A DNA stretch of 32,033 nt, taken from assembly GCA_036743375.1 (NCBI GenBank), contig DAINPP010000035.1:1-32033 (forward strand). Direction: 5' to 3'. This document shows positions 1-6,973 of the stretch, piece by piece. Positions within the stretch are counted from its first letter, which is position 1, and every line of letters starts with the position of its first letter. The notes below the pieces were generated by a model that saw nothing but the letters and a program-made list of their open reading frames with translations, was not told the origin of the DNA and did no database searches. Source of the stretch: DAINPP01 sp036743375 (GTDB lineage Bacteria; Thermotogota; Thermotogae; MWEM01). The translations under genes were made by a program, and so were the position numbers.

Positions 1-1
1 C

Positions 2-625
2 TCACCCATTCACGATAGAAATCAGTTCTATCGTCTGAATGATCCTGTCGTAGGCTTCACAGTCATTTTCATCACAGAGATCATCGACAGCTTGCTTCAG
101 GTCGCTCTTCAACTGTTCGAGGTAGGTCTTGTCTCCCTTGATCTCTTCCAGCGAATTCTTGTGACTCTTTTCTATCACCTGCTCCAGCTTTCGGTTCACC
201 ATTTGCGAATAAATAATCTTTTTAAAAAGTTCATTGTCTCTCATAAATTCAAAGAGTGGTACATTGACCTTTTTCTGTTGAGGCCCTGGATTTTCTATGT
301 CCCCAGAATATCTCGGAATGATGTGTATGTGTGCGTGAAAAACACTCTGACCCGCATCAGCTCCAACGTTAATCCCTATATTGTACGCTGAAGGGGCATA
401 TTTTCTCTCCATATAATCTCTCGTTTCAAGGATCATTTCTCTTGAGCTTTGCCACTCTTCTTCCGTCATATCATAGAAATTAGAAAAATGTCTCTTTGGA
501 ATCACGAGAGCATGTCCCTCGTTCAACGGGTATTTATCGTAAATAACGAAAAACAGGTCATTTTCATGTATGATCTTTTCTTTTTCATGTTCATAAATGT
601 GACAAAATATACAGTTCAAGGCCAT
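2..625 (-). CDS. HIT-family (histidine triad) nucleotide hydrolase/transferase
   Basis: A 207-residue HIT protein, complete; its TGA stop lies at the window edge. The family hydrolyses or transfers nucleoside phosphates (AMP-lysine, ApnA or similar) in the cytoplasm. The triad HAHIH is at residues 97-101, and a CxxC pair at residues 5-8 fits the usual N-terminal zinc site. The HIT core occupies about residues 1-125. A charged helical tail of about 80 residues follows, making it longer than the 110-140 residues of a minimal HIT protein. Its ATG overlaps the psuG stop (TAATG), so the two are probably translationally coupled, with the SD (AAAGAAAGGG) inside the psuG end. Family assignment is firm; the substrate is unknown. 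Confidence 0.93.
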   Translation of the reverse strand: MALNCIFCHIYEHEKEKIIHENDLFFVIYDKYPLNEGHALVIPKRHFSNFYDMTEEEWQSSREMILETRDYMERKYAPSAYNIGINVGADAGQSVFHAHIHIIPRYSGDIENPGPQQKKVNVPLFEFMRDNELFKKIIYSQMVNRKLEQVIEKSHKNSLEEIKGDKTYLEQLKSDLKQAVDDLCDENDCEAYDRIIQTIELISIVNG

Positions 626-1587
626 TACCCTTTCTTTTGAAAGCCAATACAGCCCTTACAGTTTGAATGCATAACGGTTGCAATCTCTACGGCGATATCA
701 CCAGCGGTTCTCGCGTTATTGAGCAACAGCGCAATATTCGCCTTCATACTTCTCCCCGCACTTCTCTCTGCTATATTTGCAAGCAGGAACGGCGTGAGTT
801 CCTTGCCGCCTATCCCTCTTTCCGCAGCCTCTTTCGTCGACGCCTCGATGATATCGTCAATCTCAGAGGCCGGCAGTTCTTCATCTGCCGGAACAGGATT
901 GGCTACCAATATCGTTTGAGCGCTCTTCATCGTTGATTTTGCATCAAAGACCTTTGCAACGTCAAATGCCGAATCAACTCTGTAATTGAGTTTAATGTCA
1001 GAATTTCTGGAATAAAAAGCCGGGAATGTATCCGTCTTATAGCCTAAAACCATAATTCCATATGATTCGAGCTGCTCCGCTGTCTTGTGAAGATCAAGGA
1101 TGGATTTTGCACCTGAACTAACGATGACGATTGGTGTCTTGCTCATCGTAAAGAGATCCTGTGAGATATCAAATGTCTCACTAACTCCCTTGTGAACCCC
1201 ACCCGTTCCACCGGTTGCAAAAACCTTGATGTTAAATCTGTCGGCAACCCATGCCGTTCCACTAACCGTTGTAGAGGCATTCTTTCCTGAGCCAATCGCA
1301 AAAGGCAATTCTCCTTCTCCAACTTTTATCACTTCGTGTTCTCCGTTTCCGAGATATTCCACTTCATCCCTTGTGAGTCCAACCTTGAGAACACCGTTGA
1401 TAACCCCTATTGTTGCAGGAATTGCCCCTGCTTCTCTGACTTTTTCTTCCATCGCGAGAGCCACTTCTATATTCTTCGGATAAGGAAGCCCCTGTGCAAT
1501 CAGGGTTGATTCAAGTGCAACGACCGGTTTATTGTCTTTTATCGCCATTTCTATCTCTCTCGGAATTTCAAACCATTTTTCTTTCAT
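625..1587 (-). CDS. psuG: Pseudouridine-5'-phosphate glycosidase
   Basis: PsuG reversibly cleaves pseudouridine 5'-phosphate to uracil and ribose 5-phosphate during salvage of RNA-derived pseudouridine. Family blocks are intact: the N-terminal ALESTLIAQGLPYP, then GKNASTTVSGT, then TGGTGGVHKG leading to a QDL acidic segment, then the lysine-bearing SSGAKSILD. I place the start at the ATG at 1587 (320 residues) because GAGGG lies 8 bases upstream; a GTG three codons earlier (1596) is in frame but has no room for an SD. A good sigma-70 promoter lies just upstream. The HIT gene follows with overlapping stop and start. No pseudouridine kinase is adjacent; the PfkB kinase at 3545 is the only local candidate. 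Confidence 0.95.
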   Translation of the reverse strand: MKEKWFEIPREIEMAIKDNKPVVALESTLIAQGLPYPKNIEVALAMEEKVREAGAIPATIGVINGVLKVGLTRDEVEYLGNGEHEVIKVGEGELPFAIGSGKNASTTVSGTAWVADRFNIKVFATGGTGGVHKGVSETFDISQDLFTMSKTPIVIVSSGAKSILDLHKTAEQLESYGIMVLGYKTDTFPAFYSRNSDIKLNYRVDSAFDVAKVFDAKSTMKSAQTILVANPVPADEELPASEIDDIIEASTKEAAERGIGGKELTPFLLANIAERSAGRSMKANIALLLNNARTAGDIAVEIATVMHSNCKGCIGFQKKG

Positions 1588-1616
1588 TGTTTTCACCCTC
1601 TTTTTTCTTTTGTACC

Positions 1617-1645
1617 ATTTTAACTTAAATCCGAGAGTGATGCAA
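1617..1645 (-). promoter_or_regulatory. Sigma-70-type promoter of psuG-HIT
   Basis: On the minus strand, TTGCAT (1640-1645) is followed after exactly 17 bases by TAAAAT (1617-1622). Transcription would start near 1610, giving a leader of about 20 nt that holds the psuG SD. Confidence 0.7.
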
Positions 1646-1676
1646 GTATTATTTTGTTCTGATCTAAAACCATCCT

Positions 1677-1698
1677 CTACTAAATCCCTCTTTAGTAG
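1677..1698. repeat. Perfect inverted repeat upstream of the psuG promoter
   Basis: CTACTAAA and TTTAGTAG are perfect 8-base arms around a 6-base centre (TCCCTC). The element lies about 30 bases upstream of the psuG -35 box. There is no T-run on the minus side, so it is not an obvious terminator; an operator is the likelier role. Nothing identifies the binding protein. Confidence 0.5.
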
Positions 1699-1769
1699 AT
1701 ATTTTATTACTTTTTATCGTAAGGTGTTGATGAAATTGTTTAAAAGAATCTTTGAAAAAAGGAGATCAT

Positions 1770-1792
1770 AAAAAAGCGGCTATAAAAGCCAC
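1770..1792 (-). terminator. Second rho-independent terminator after glnA
   Basis: On the minus strand GTGGCT-TTTAT-AGCCGC forms a 6-bp stem (one G-U pair) followed by six T. It lies about 45 bases beyond the stronger hairpin at 1838-1862, so glnA seems to have tandem terminators protecting the psuG promoter from read-through. Confidence 0.6.
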
Positions 1793-1837
1793 TCATATGT
1801 GAAAGGTGTAGAATTCTCAAGCTTCGCAAGAACACGA

Positions 1838-1862
1838 TAAAAGGGTGGAAAAGATTCCACCC
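1838..1862 (-). terminator. Rho-independent terminator of glnA
   Basis: On the minus strand GGGTGGAA-TCTT-TTCCACCC is a perfect 8-bp stem with a 4-base loop, followed by TTTTATCGTGTT. It starts about 25 bases after the glnA stop. Confidence 0.85.
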
Positions 1863-1887
1863 TATAATAGTTTGATTTTTGTTTCCC

Positions 1888-3273
1888 TTATAGATCGAAA
1901 TACATCTGATACTCAATCGGATGTGTAACAGCTGAAACCGTTCTATGCTCTTCTATCTTTTTGCTAACCCATTTCTCTATCATTTCCTCCGGGAAGATAT
2001 CCCATCTTTTCAGGAATTCATGATCTTCTCTGAGTGCAATTGCCGCTTCTTCAAGCGTTTTAGGCAGCGGATGCTGTATGGACTTGCTGAGATCTCCTTC
2101 AAATGGCCCATAACCTTCGGCAGTTGGGTCTATCTTGTTCATGATTCCATCAACGCCTGCAAGGATCATCGCGGCAAATGCCAAATACGGATTACAGGTT
2201 GCATCTATCGTCCTGAACTCTATCCTTCTCTTCGCATCATCCTTGACATATCCTGGAATTCTGACGGCAGAGGTTCTGTTCGACAGTGCAAATACGGCAT
2301 TCGTTGGGGCTTCAAAACCAGGAACAAGTCTTCGGTAGGAGTTTGTTGTCGGATTTGAAAAACCAAGAAGGGCAGCAGAATGCTTCAGAATTCCAGCCGT
2401 GTAATTGAGAGCCAATTCACTCAGGTTATAAACTTTGTCTCCGGCAAAGACATTCTTCCCTTCTTTTCTCATGAACTGATGAACATGCATACCATTTCCA
2501 GCCTCATTGTATATCGGCTTTGGAAGGAAGGTAACAAGATAGCCATGTTCGAGCGCAACATTTCTGATGATGTATTTCACGAGCAGCGTGGCATCAGCCG
2601 CTTTTCTGGCGTCCATGAAATTGGTTTCTATCTCAAGCTGAGCCGTACCAACCTCATGATGGTGATACTTCACTTCTATTCCAAGACTGATGAGTTCGTT
2701 GACGATCTCATTTCTGAGTACAAAGAATTTATCGAACGGAGCGGTTCTGTGATAGCCTCTCTTCTGACCGATACAGTATTCTCCCGCTTCACCTGAATTC
2801 CAGAATCCCTCAACACTATCCAACCTAAGCATGATGCTGTTCGGCTTTACTTCATTGGCAACTTCATCCAGTACATGAAATTCGTATTCCGGTCCAAAGA
2901 GGATTTCATCGGCGATTCCCTCTTCTCTGACCTTGTCAACCACCTTTTCAAGAATTCCCCTTGGATCCTGATTGAATCTTTCTCCAGAGAGAGCCTCATA
3001 AACGTTACAGATCATGGAAGCCGTCGGATATTCCCCAAAGCCATCCATCATAATGGTATCAAGATCAGGAATCATGACCATATCGCTCTTTTCAACAACG
3101 GCATAACCAAAGTTTGATGCATCGAACCCGACACCGTTGTCAAGCAGACTATCGGTAATTGATTCTATGGGAAGCGTTACATGCTTCCAACCACCGTAAA
3201 AATCAACTACCTTCAGGTCAACAAAGAGAGCCTCATTTTCCTGTATAAACTCCCAGAATTCTTTTTTTGTCAT
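1888..3273 (-). CDS. glnA: Type I glutamine synthetase (divergent N-terminal loop)
   Basis: Makes glutamine from glutamate, ammonia and ATP in the cytoplasm. 461 residues, within the usual GSI range. Catalytic blocks are present: EYEF with E129 and E131, HHHEVG around E207 with LEIE at 213-216, NGMHVH with H263, NPTTNSYRRLVPG (308-319), the R338 region, and RRIEFRT with E352 and R354. The N-terminal latch that normally reads DGSSIxGF reads DASNFGYA here (from D51), so the Ser that follows is replaced by Asn. The canonical adenylylation-site tyrosine motif is absent, fitting the unadenylylated GSI-alpha type. GGGAGG lies 7 bases before the ATG. Expressed alone from an extended -10 promoter with an inverted repeat at the predicted RNA 5' end. 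A glutamine-synthetase-like ligase for another amine is possible but less likely. Confidence 0.93.
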   Translation of the reverse strand: MTKKEFWEFIQENEALFVDLKVVDFYGGWKHVTLPIESITDSLLDNGVGFDASNFGYAVVEKSDMVMIPDLDTIMMDGFGEYPTASMICNVYEALSGERFNQDPRGILEKVVDKVREEGIADEILFGPEYEFHVLDEVANEVKPNSIMLRLDSVEGFWNSGEAGEYCIGQKRGYHRTAPFDKFFVLRNEIVNELISLGIEVKYHHHEVGTAQLEIETNFMDARKAADATLLVKYIIRNVALEHGYLVTFLPKPIYNEAGNGMHVHQFMRKEGKNVFAGDKVYNLSELALNYTAGILKHSAALLGFSNPTTNSYRRLVPGFEAPTNAVFALSNRTSAVRIPGYVKDDAKRRIEFRTIDATCNPYLAFAAMILAGVDGIMNKIDPTAEGYGPFEGDLSKSIQHPLPKTLEEAAIALREDHEFLKRWDIFPEEMIEKWVSKKIEEHRTVSAVTHPIEYQMYFDL

Positions 3274-3321
3274 CTTCTTTCCTCCCGTAGTGATATATAT
3301 TGGAATTTATCTCCTTCTTAT

Positions 3322-3361
3322 CGTATACAAGATTAAGAAAGTTCAGAAAATCTTGTACACG
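3322..3361. repeat. Inverted repeat at the glnA transcription start
   Basis: CGTATACAAGATT (3322-3334) and AATCTTGTACACG (3349-3361) match in 12 of 13 positions, separated by 14 bases. The predicted glnA start point (about 3359) falls in the outer arm. The element is therefore either an operator over the start site or a stem-loop at the extreme 5' end of the mRNA. It does not match the short GlnR palindrome known from Bacillus. Confidence 0.6.
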
Positions 3362-3365
3362 GTAG

Positions 3366-3374
3366 ATTATATCA
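3366..3374 (-). promoter_or_regulatory. Extended -10 promoter of glnA
   Basis: TGaTATAAT on the minus strand, with no good -35 box (only a T-run 17 bases upstream). It leaves a leader of about 85 nt containing the inverted repeat and then the GGGAGG SD. Confidence 0.6.
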
Positions 3375-3446
3375 TTGAAAGCGATAATAAAAAAACATTT
3401 CCTATTCTCCGAATGACCTTCACAGAAGTCAGAAATAGTCAGGACA

Positions 3447-3455
3447 TGTTATAAT
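3447..3455 (+). promoter_or_regulatory. Extended -10 promoter of the PfkB-family kinase
   Basis: TGtTATAAT with no clear -35 box. The leader to the TTG start is about 83 nt. It contains AGCCT/AGGCT (3490-3494, 3502-3506) and an overlapping TGTG/CACA pairing ahead of eight T at 3517-3524. The stems are weak, so an attenuator is only a possibility. Confidence 0.55.
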
Positions 3456-3544
3456 TTATGGGATAATCAGAATGAGAAATAGTCTTTAAAGCCTTCTTGT
3501 GAGGCTGGACACACCGTTTTTTTTACTATTAAGGAGGGATCATT

Positions 3545-4408
3545 TTGAAAGCAGGAATCATGGGGGATATCATACTTGATATCCTATTAAAGCTCAATGC
3601 TTTCCCAAAAGAAGACAGCGAAGTGAAATTAATTTCAGAAAAGTTTGCAATAGGTGGGTCGGCATTTAACACGGCAAGTGAAATGATTTGCACTCCGGTT
3701 GAACCAATGCTCATCTCTTCATTTGGCTATGATAAGGAAGGGATCATCATCGCGTCTCAGCTTTCACCTCTGACGATGAACCAGAAATATATCCGACAGA
3801 TCGAAACGAATACCGGCAAGATCTACATCCTGCTGACCTCGGAAGGTAAAAGAACCATGTTATCTTCCCGATCAAAGAAACCATTGCCGGAAATGGGAGA
3901 AATTTATGATGAATTTCTGAGTGAAATCAACTGGCTTCACGTCTCAGGATACCTGCTTACCGAAAAAAGAGAATACGACATCACCACTGAAGTGATAAAA
4001 ATGGCCAATAAAAAAGGAATCCCCGTTTCCGTCGATCCCGGAACGAACACCGTTATTCATAATACGGACGAATTACTCGCTATTTTGCCATTTACCGATT
4101 ATTTTCTCCCAAACCGTGAAGAATTCATCCTGCTAAAAGCCAATTCTGACTTTGAACAACTCTTGAAAGCATCCAAATTAAATGTGGTCATAAAAGATGG
4201 CATGTACGGTGCAACCGCCATTATCGCCAATAAAACCATCAGCATCAAGGCCAGAGAAATCCCCGACTGTACGAATACGGTAGGGGCTGGGGATGCATTT
4301 AACGCCGGATTTATCTCAGGAATGCTACAGTATACTGATGCCAGCAGGATCCATCGTGCTTGCGAACGTGGAAATGAATTTGCCTATAGACGATTGAGTC
4401 ATAAATAA
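3545..4408 (+). CDS. PfkB/ribokinase-family carbohydrate or nucleoside kinase
   Basis: ATP-dependent kinase of the ribokinase fold, 287 residues. The N-terminal substrate-lid block has GDIILDILL followed by IGGSAFNTA. The C-terminal signature NTVGAGDAFNAGF carries the catalytic base D250. The start is TTG, chosen because AAGGAGG (3531-3537) lies 7 bases upstream. It is followed by a terminator and then deoD under its own promoter. Its nearness to psuG and deoD suggests a nucleoside or pentose substrate; pseudouridine kinase (PsuK) is the attractive candidate, since a PfkB kinase supplies PsuG's substrate in known pathways. Ribokinase or inosine/guanosine kinase are alternatives. The specific substrate is inference. 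Confidence 0.88.
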   Translation: MKAGIMGDIILDILLKLNAFPKEDSEVKLISEKFAIGGSAFNTASEMICTPVEPMLISSFGYDKEGIIIASQLSPLTMNQKYIRQIETNTGKIYILLTSEGKRTMLSSRSKKPLPEMGEIYDEFLSEINWLHVSGYLLTEKREYDITTEVIKMANKKGIPVSVDPGTNTVIHNTDELLAILPFTDYFLPNREEFILLKANSDFEQLLKASKLNVVIKDGMYGATAIIANKTISIKAREIPDCTNTVGAGDAFNAGFISGMLQYTDASRIHRACERGNEFAYRRLSHK

Positions 4409-4442
4409 GGTCAGCACTGTTCCAAAAAAAACTCAGTCAATC

Positions 4443-4484
4443 AGAGAGGAAACCGGAATGCAGCAAATTCACCCCTCTCTTTTT
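4443..4484 (+). terminator. Terminator after the PfkB kinase
   Basis: AGAGAGG (4443-4449) pairs with CCTCTCT (4474-4480), a 7-bp stem, followed by T4480-4484. The 24-base loop is long, so strength is uncertain. The T-run overlaps the deoD -35 box. Confidence 0.55.
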
Positions 4485-4511
4485 GTGACAGATTCTTGAT
4501 TGTGATAGAAT
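4483..4511 (+). promoter_or_regulatory. Promoter of deoD
   Basis: TTGTGA (4483-4488), 17 bases, then TAGAAT (4506-4511), with a TG extension just before the -10. This is one of the best matches in the window. Confidence 0.75.
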
Positions 4512-4575
4512 ACTTCATAACACTTTATAAACATACCATGTAAGGCTGACCAATAGAAAAAAGGAGCGTGATAAA

Positions 4576-5274
4576 GTGAGTATACATATCGGTGCACAAG
4601 TCGGAGATATTTCTGAGCGAGTTCTTCTTCCTGGAGATCCGCTCAGGGCAAGATTCATCGCAGATACTTTCCTCGAAGATGTCATCTGCTATAACGAAGT
4701 AAGGGGAATGTACGGTTATACGGGAAACTACAAGGGGAAAAGTGTTTCCATACAGGGAACGGGCATGGGAATGCCATCCGCCTCTATTTATATCAACGAG
4801 CTGATCGATTTTTACGGTGCCAGAAGATTGATCAGAATAGGCACATGTGGAGCCATGCAGCCCGAGGTAAAAATCAGAGATATCGTTATTGCCATGTCCG
4901 CGTCAACCAATTCAAATATGAACCGAAGGGTATTTGGAAATATTGATTATGCCCCTACAGCAGATTTTGAATTGCTAAGCGCCGCTTACAACGAGGTCAG
5001 AAACATCAACACCGATGTGCATGTCGGAGGAATTTATACCAGTGATGCCTTTTACGGGGTTGATCCAAAGGAAACCGAAAGGCTTGTAGATTACAATATA
5101 CTCGCAGTAGAAATGGAAACCGCTGCATTGTATACCATAGCCGCACAGAAAAAGGTGCAGGCATTGACACTTCTGACCGTAAGCGATTCACTCGTTACCC
5201 AGGAAGTTACCTCATCAGAGGAACGACAAAACACATTCCTTGATATGATAAAAATGGCATTGGAAGTGATTTGA
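4576..5274 (+). CDS. deoD: Purine nucleoside phosphorylase, DeoD type
   Basis: Hexameric-type phosphorylase that splits purine (deoxy)ribonucleosides to base and (deoxy)ribose 1-phosphate. 232 residues, full length. Family features in order: LLPGDPLRA (phosphate/ribose region), NEVRGMYG, RIGTCGA (phosphate site, Thr where E. coli has Ser), VEMETAALY (ribose- and base-contacting Glu/Met), TVSDS with the catalytic Asp, and the closing ERQNTFLDMIKMALEV. The start is GTG, with GGAG 9 bases upstream. As I recall the Bacillus DeoD sequence, this one is closer to it than to the E. coli enzyme. Monocistronic: its own promoter, and a strong hairpin about 80 bases after the stop. It forms a nucleoside-salvage neighbourhood with psuG and the PfkB kinase. 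Confidence 0.96.
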   Translation: MSIHIGAQVGDISERVLLPGDPLRARFIADTFLEDVICYNEVRGMYGYTGNYKGKSVSIQGTGMGMPSASIYINELIDFYGARRLIRIGTCGAMQPEVKIRDIVIAMSASTNSNMNRRVFGNIDYAPTADFELLSAAYNEVRNINTDVHVGGIYTSDAFYGVDPKETERLVDYNILAVEMETAALYTIAAQKKVQALTLLTVSDSLVTQEVTSSEERQNTFLDMIKMALEVI

Positions 5275-5345
5275 TCTCATACTGAGCCGTTATCGAATTG
5301 CCGTTAAGCAGAGCTTTTATCGGTTCTGAAAAGAGCCTTAGAATG

Positions 5346-5388
5346 AAAAAAAGATTGTTTCTTTTATAAGAACAGAAACAATCTTTTT
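5346..5388. terminator. Bidirectional terminator between deoD and the exported glycine-rich protein gene
   Basis: AAAAAGATTGTTTC (5348-5361) and GAAACAATCTTTTT (5375-5388) are perfect 14-base arms. A- and T-rich ends on both sides let it serve deoD (+) and the convergent gene (-). Confidence 0.85.
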
Positions 5389-5477
5389 ATTAACTGAAGC
5401 CTTATCCACACATTTCTTTACCGTTTACCGCACTGAAGTTAGCAACTCCGTTTGGTTCTATCTGAATTACAGGCTTT

Positions 5478-5936
5478 TTAATAGAGTTGCTTGATCTTCT
5501 CGATATTTTTCTGAATCTCAGAACCCATGATCATCAATTGGTTGTTTGAACGGATTGTCTTTAATTCTCCTGCGTTTATTAACTGTTGAAATTCCTGTAT
5601 CTGTAAACCAAAGGCTTCGGCAATTTCCTCCAATGTGTATGCCTTGCTCGCATTGAGAGTTGAAGCGATTTCTTCACAATCTCCTGGACCATAGCCGGTC
5701 CCATCTCCCGGGCCATCCTCTGAATAACCCGTTCCGTCTCCCGGACCATATCCATTCGACCCGCCATTTCCACTTCCAAGACCGGTCCCATCCTGTGATT
5801 CGGTGCCAGTACCATCGCCATATCCATTTCCTGAATTTCCACCGCCATTTCCATTACCGGCGAGCATCACTCCGGAAAAAAATAGACCTAAAACAAGCAT
5901 TACAATGAGTATTCTTTTTTTGTTCTTCATTTTCAT
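5478..5936 (-). CDS. Small exported glycine-rich protein with an excisionase/MerR-like C-terminal helix-turn-helix
   Basis: 152 residues, no family recognised for the whole protein. Residues 1-26 form a signal peptide: a KMKNKKR basic start, a hydrophobic stretch, and likely cleavage after MLA. There is no lipobox Cys. Residues 27-86 are a low-complexity Gly/Asp/Asn/Thr region with a repeated GPGDGTGY unit. From about residue 99 the sequence runs YTLEEIAEAFGLQIQEFQQL then INAGELKTI, which has the look of the HTH_17 excisionase/MerR fold. A basic helical end follows. The start is the first ATG (5936), with GGAGG 7 bases upstream. It is a single gene ending at the bidirectional hairpin. A DNA-binding-type fold on an exported protein is odd; it may act as a peptide- or wall-binding module. 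Function unknown. Confidence 0.8.
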   Translation of the reverse strand: MKMKNKKRILIVMLVLGLFFSGVMLAGNGNGGGNSGNGYGDGTGTESQDGTGLGSGNGGSNGYGPGDGTGYSEDGPGDGTGYGPGDCEEIASTLNASKAYTLEEIAEAFGLQIQEFQQLINAGELKTIRSNNQLMIMGSEIQKNIEKIKQLY

Positions 5937-6084
5937 TTGGACACCTCCTATTTATAATCATTTTATCCCTTCTTCCTTAAAAACACCTTAGAGTTTTATT
6001 ATAATTTCCCTAATTTTTCTCTAAGTTTTCCTTATATTTTATATGTATACAATGAACAGGGATTACATTTCATAAAACAAACAG

Positions 6085-6105
6085 GGCATGTCTTCACACA
6101 TAGCC
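6085..6105 (-). terminator. Weak possible terminator of the nucleotidyltransferase gene
   Basis: On the minus strand GGCTATGT pairs with ACATGCC (one bulged base) around a 6-base loop, followed by a T-rich CTGTTTGTTTTATG. It starts right after the stop codon. Confidence 0.4.
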
Positions 6106-6891
6106 TTATATATCCGCAACCGGAACACTGCCTTGTAACCAATTCAACTCGCTGTCCCACATAAATAACACGGGCCAGTTCTGTTCTGATACCTCCCAGT
6201 CCCGGAATGTTTTGATCTGATGATAAAGGGAGCAGATCTTATCCCGATCCTTCTCTTCCAGTAATTCATGAATGGACGCCATAAGGCCTTTTGGTTTGGC
6301 TTCTGCCCCCTCCAAAACTCGAAGAAACCACTTATGATAGGGATAAAGTATCTCATTGTATGCCAAAATCAGTCGGCCTGAAAAGAGAATAAAGTTCGAC
6401 AGAGATTGATAAAACAGATACAGATTGTCATGTTTTATGGCTTCCTCACAATACCATTTCCACGCTTCAAACTGGGCATAAAAACGGGTGATATTTTCTA
6501 TCTTTTTTTCCACCGGGTATCTGATAATCCCTTTTATCAGCCCATCAATCTCCTCAATAGCACTATATGTGGCATAAGCCCCTTCAAACGCAAACCTTGC
6601 GGGTTCACTGCCACTATCCGCAACCTGTTTCATAAAAGCCGTACTGATATACTTCCCGTCGATATATCCGGAATCGTAGGTACAGGATTCCTGTTCAAAG
6701 TAATGGATATCTCCCGTCTTCAAGCGCTTTTGATAATCCTGATCTGAAACGACTATCATCAGATCCACATCCGATGTTTCTTTTGCAAAACCGTGTGCAA
6801 CCGATCCGCTCACCAGTATCGCGAGCACATCATCGCGCACCTTCAATTTATCCGTGATATTACGGATGGTTTCCTCGTGATGTTTGAACAT
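6106..6891 (-). CDS. Nucleotidyltransferase-domain protein (MNT/KNT type)
   Basis: 261 residues. The polymerase-beta-like nucleotidyltransferase motif GSVAHGFAKETSDVDLMIV (about residues 31-49) gives the Gly-Ser and first two metal-binding Asp residues (DVD). The remaining ~190 residues are mostly helical, rich in Trp and Tyr, as in aminoglycoside-nucleotidyltransferase-like proteins. I choose the ATG at 6891 because GGAGG sits 5 bases upstream; an in-frame upstream extension of 28 codons exists, but it crosses the leader and has no SD of its own. Likely transfers a nucleotide to a small molecule or protein. No partner HEPN antitoxin or toxin gene is adjacent, so a MNT/HEPN pair is not supported. 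Confidence 0.8.
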   Translation of the reverse strand: MFKHHEETIRNITDKLKVRDDVLAILVSGSVAHGFAKETSDVDLMIVVSDQDYQKRLKTGDIHYFEQESCTYDSGYIDGKYISTAFMKQVADSGSEPARFAFEGAYATYSAIEEIDGLIKGIIRYPVEKKIENITRFYAQFEAWKWYCEEAIKHDNLYLFYQSLSNFILFSGRLILAYNEILYPYHKWFLRVLEGAEAKPKGLMASIHELLEEKDRDKICSLYHQIKTFRDWEVSEQNWPVLFMWDSELNWLQGSVPVADI

Positions 6892-6931
6892 ATTGACCTC
6901 CATTTTTTTGATAATATACAATGTGAAACAA
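6860..6931 (-). other. Possible 23-codon leader ORF overlapping the nucleotidyltransferase start
   Basis: A consensus AAGGAGG (6937-6943) lies 5 bases before a TTG (6931) that opens a 23-codon frame ending in TAA at 6860, out of frame with the main gene. The main gene's ATG (6891) falls inside it. The strong SD would otherwise serve no gene. It may be a translated leader peptide or a chance SD. Confidence 0.35.
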
Positions 6932-6973
6932 ATCACCCTCCTTATCTTACATTGAAAAAAGAAAATCAACAAC

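Noticed and set aside
1758..1800. A plus-strand AAAGGAGATC that looks like a Shine-Dalgarno sequence.
   Set aside because: No start codon follows at a usable distance; it lies beside the minus-strand terminator hairpin.
3372..3392. A catabolite-repression-like half site (TTGAAAGCG) in the glnA promoter.
   Set aside because: Only one half fits; the second half of a CcpA box is missing.
6106..6891. Nucleotidyltransferase as the antitoxin of a MNT/HEPN toxin pair.
   Set aside because: No HEPN partner gene is adjacent on either side and the protein is longer than minimal MNT antitoxins.
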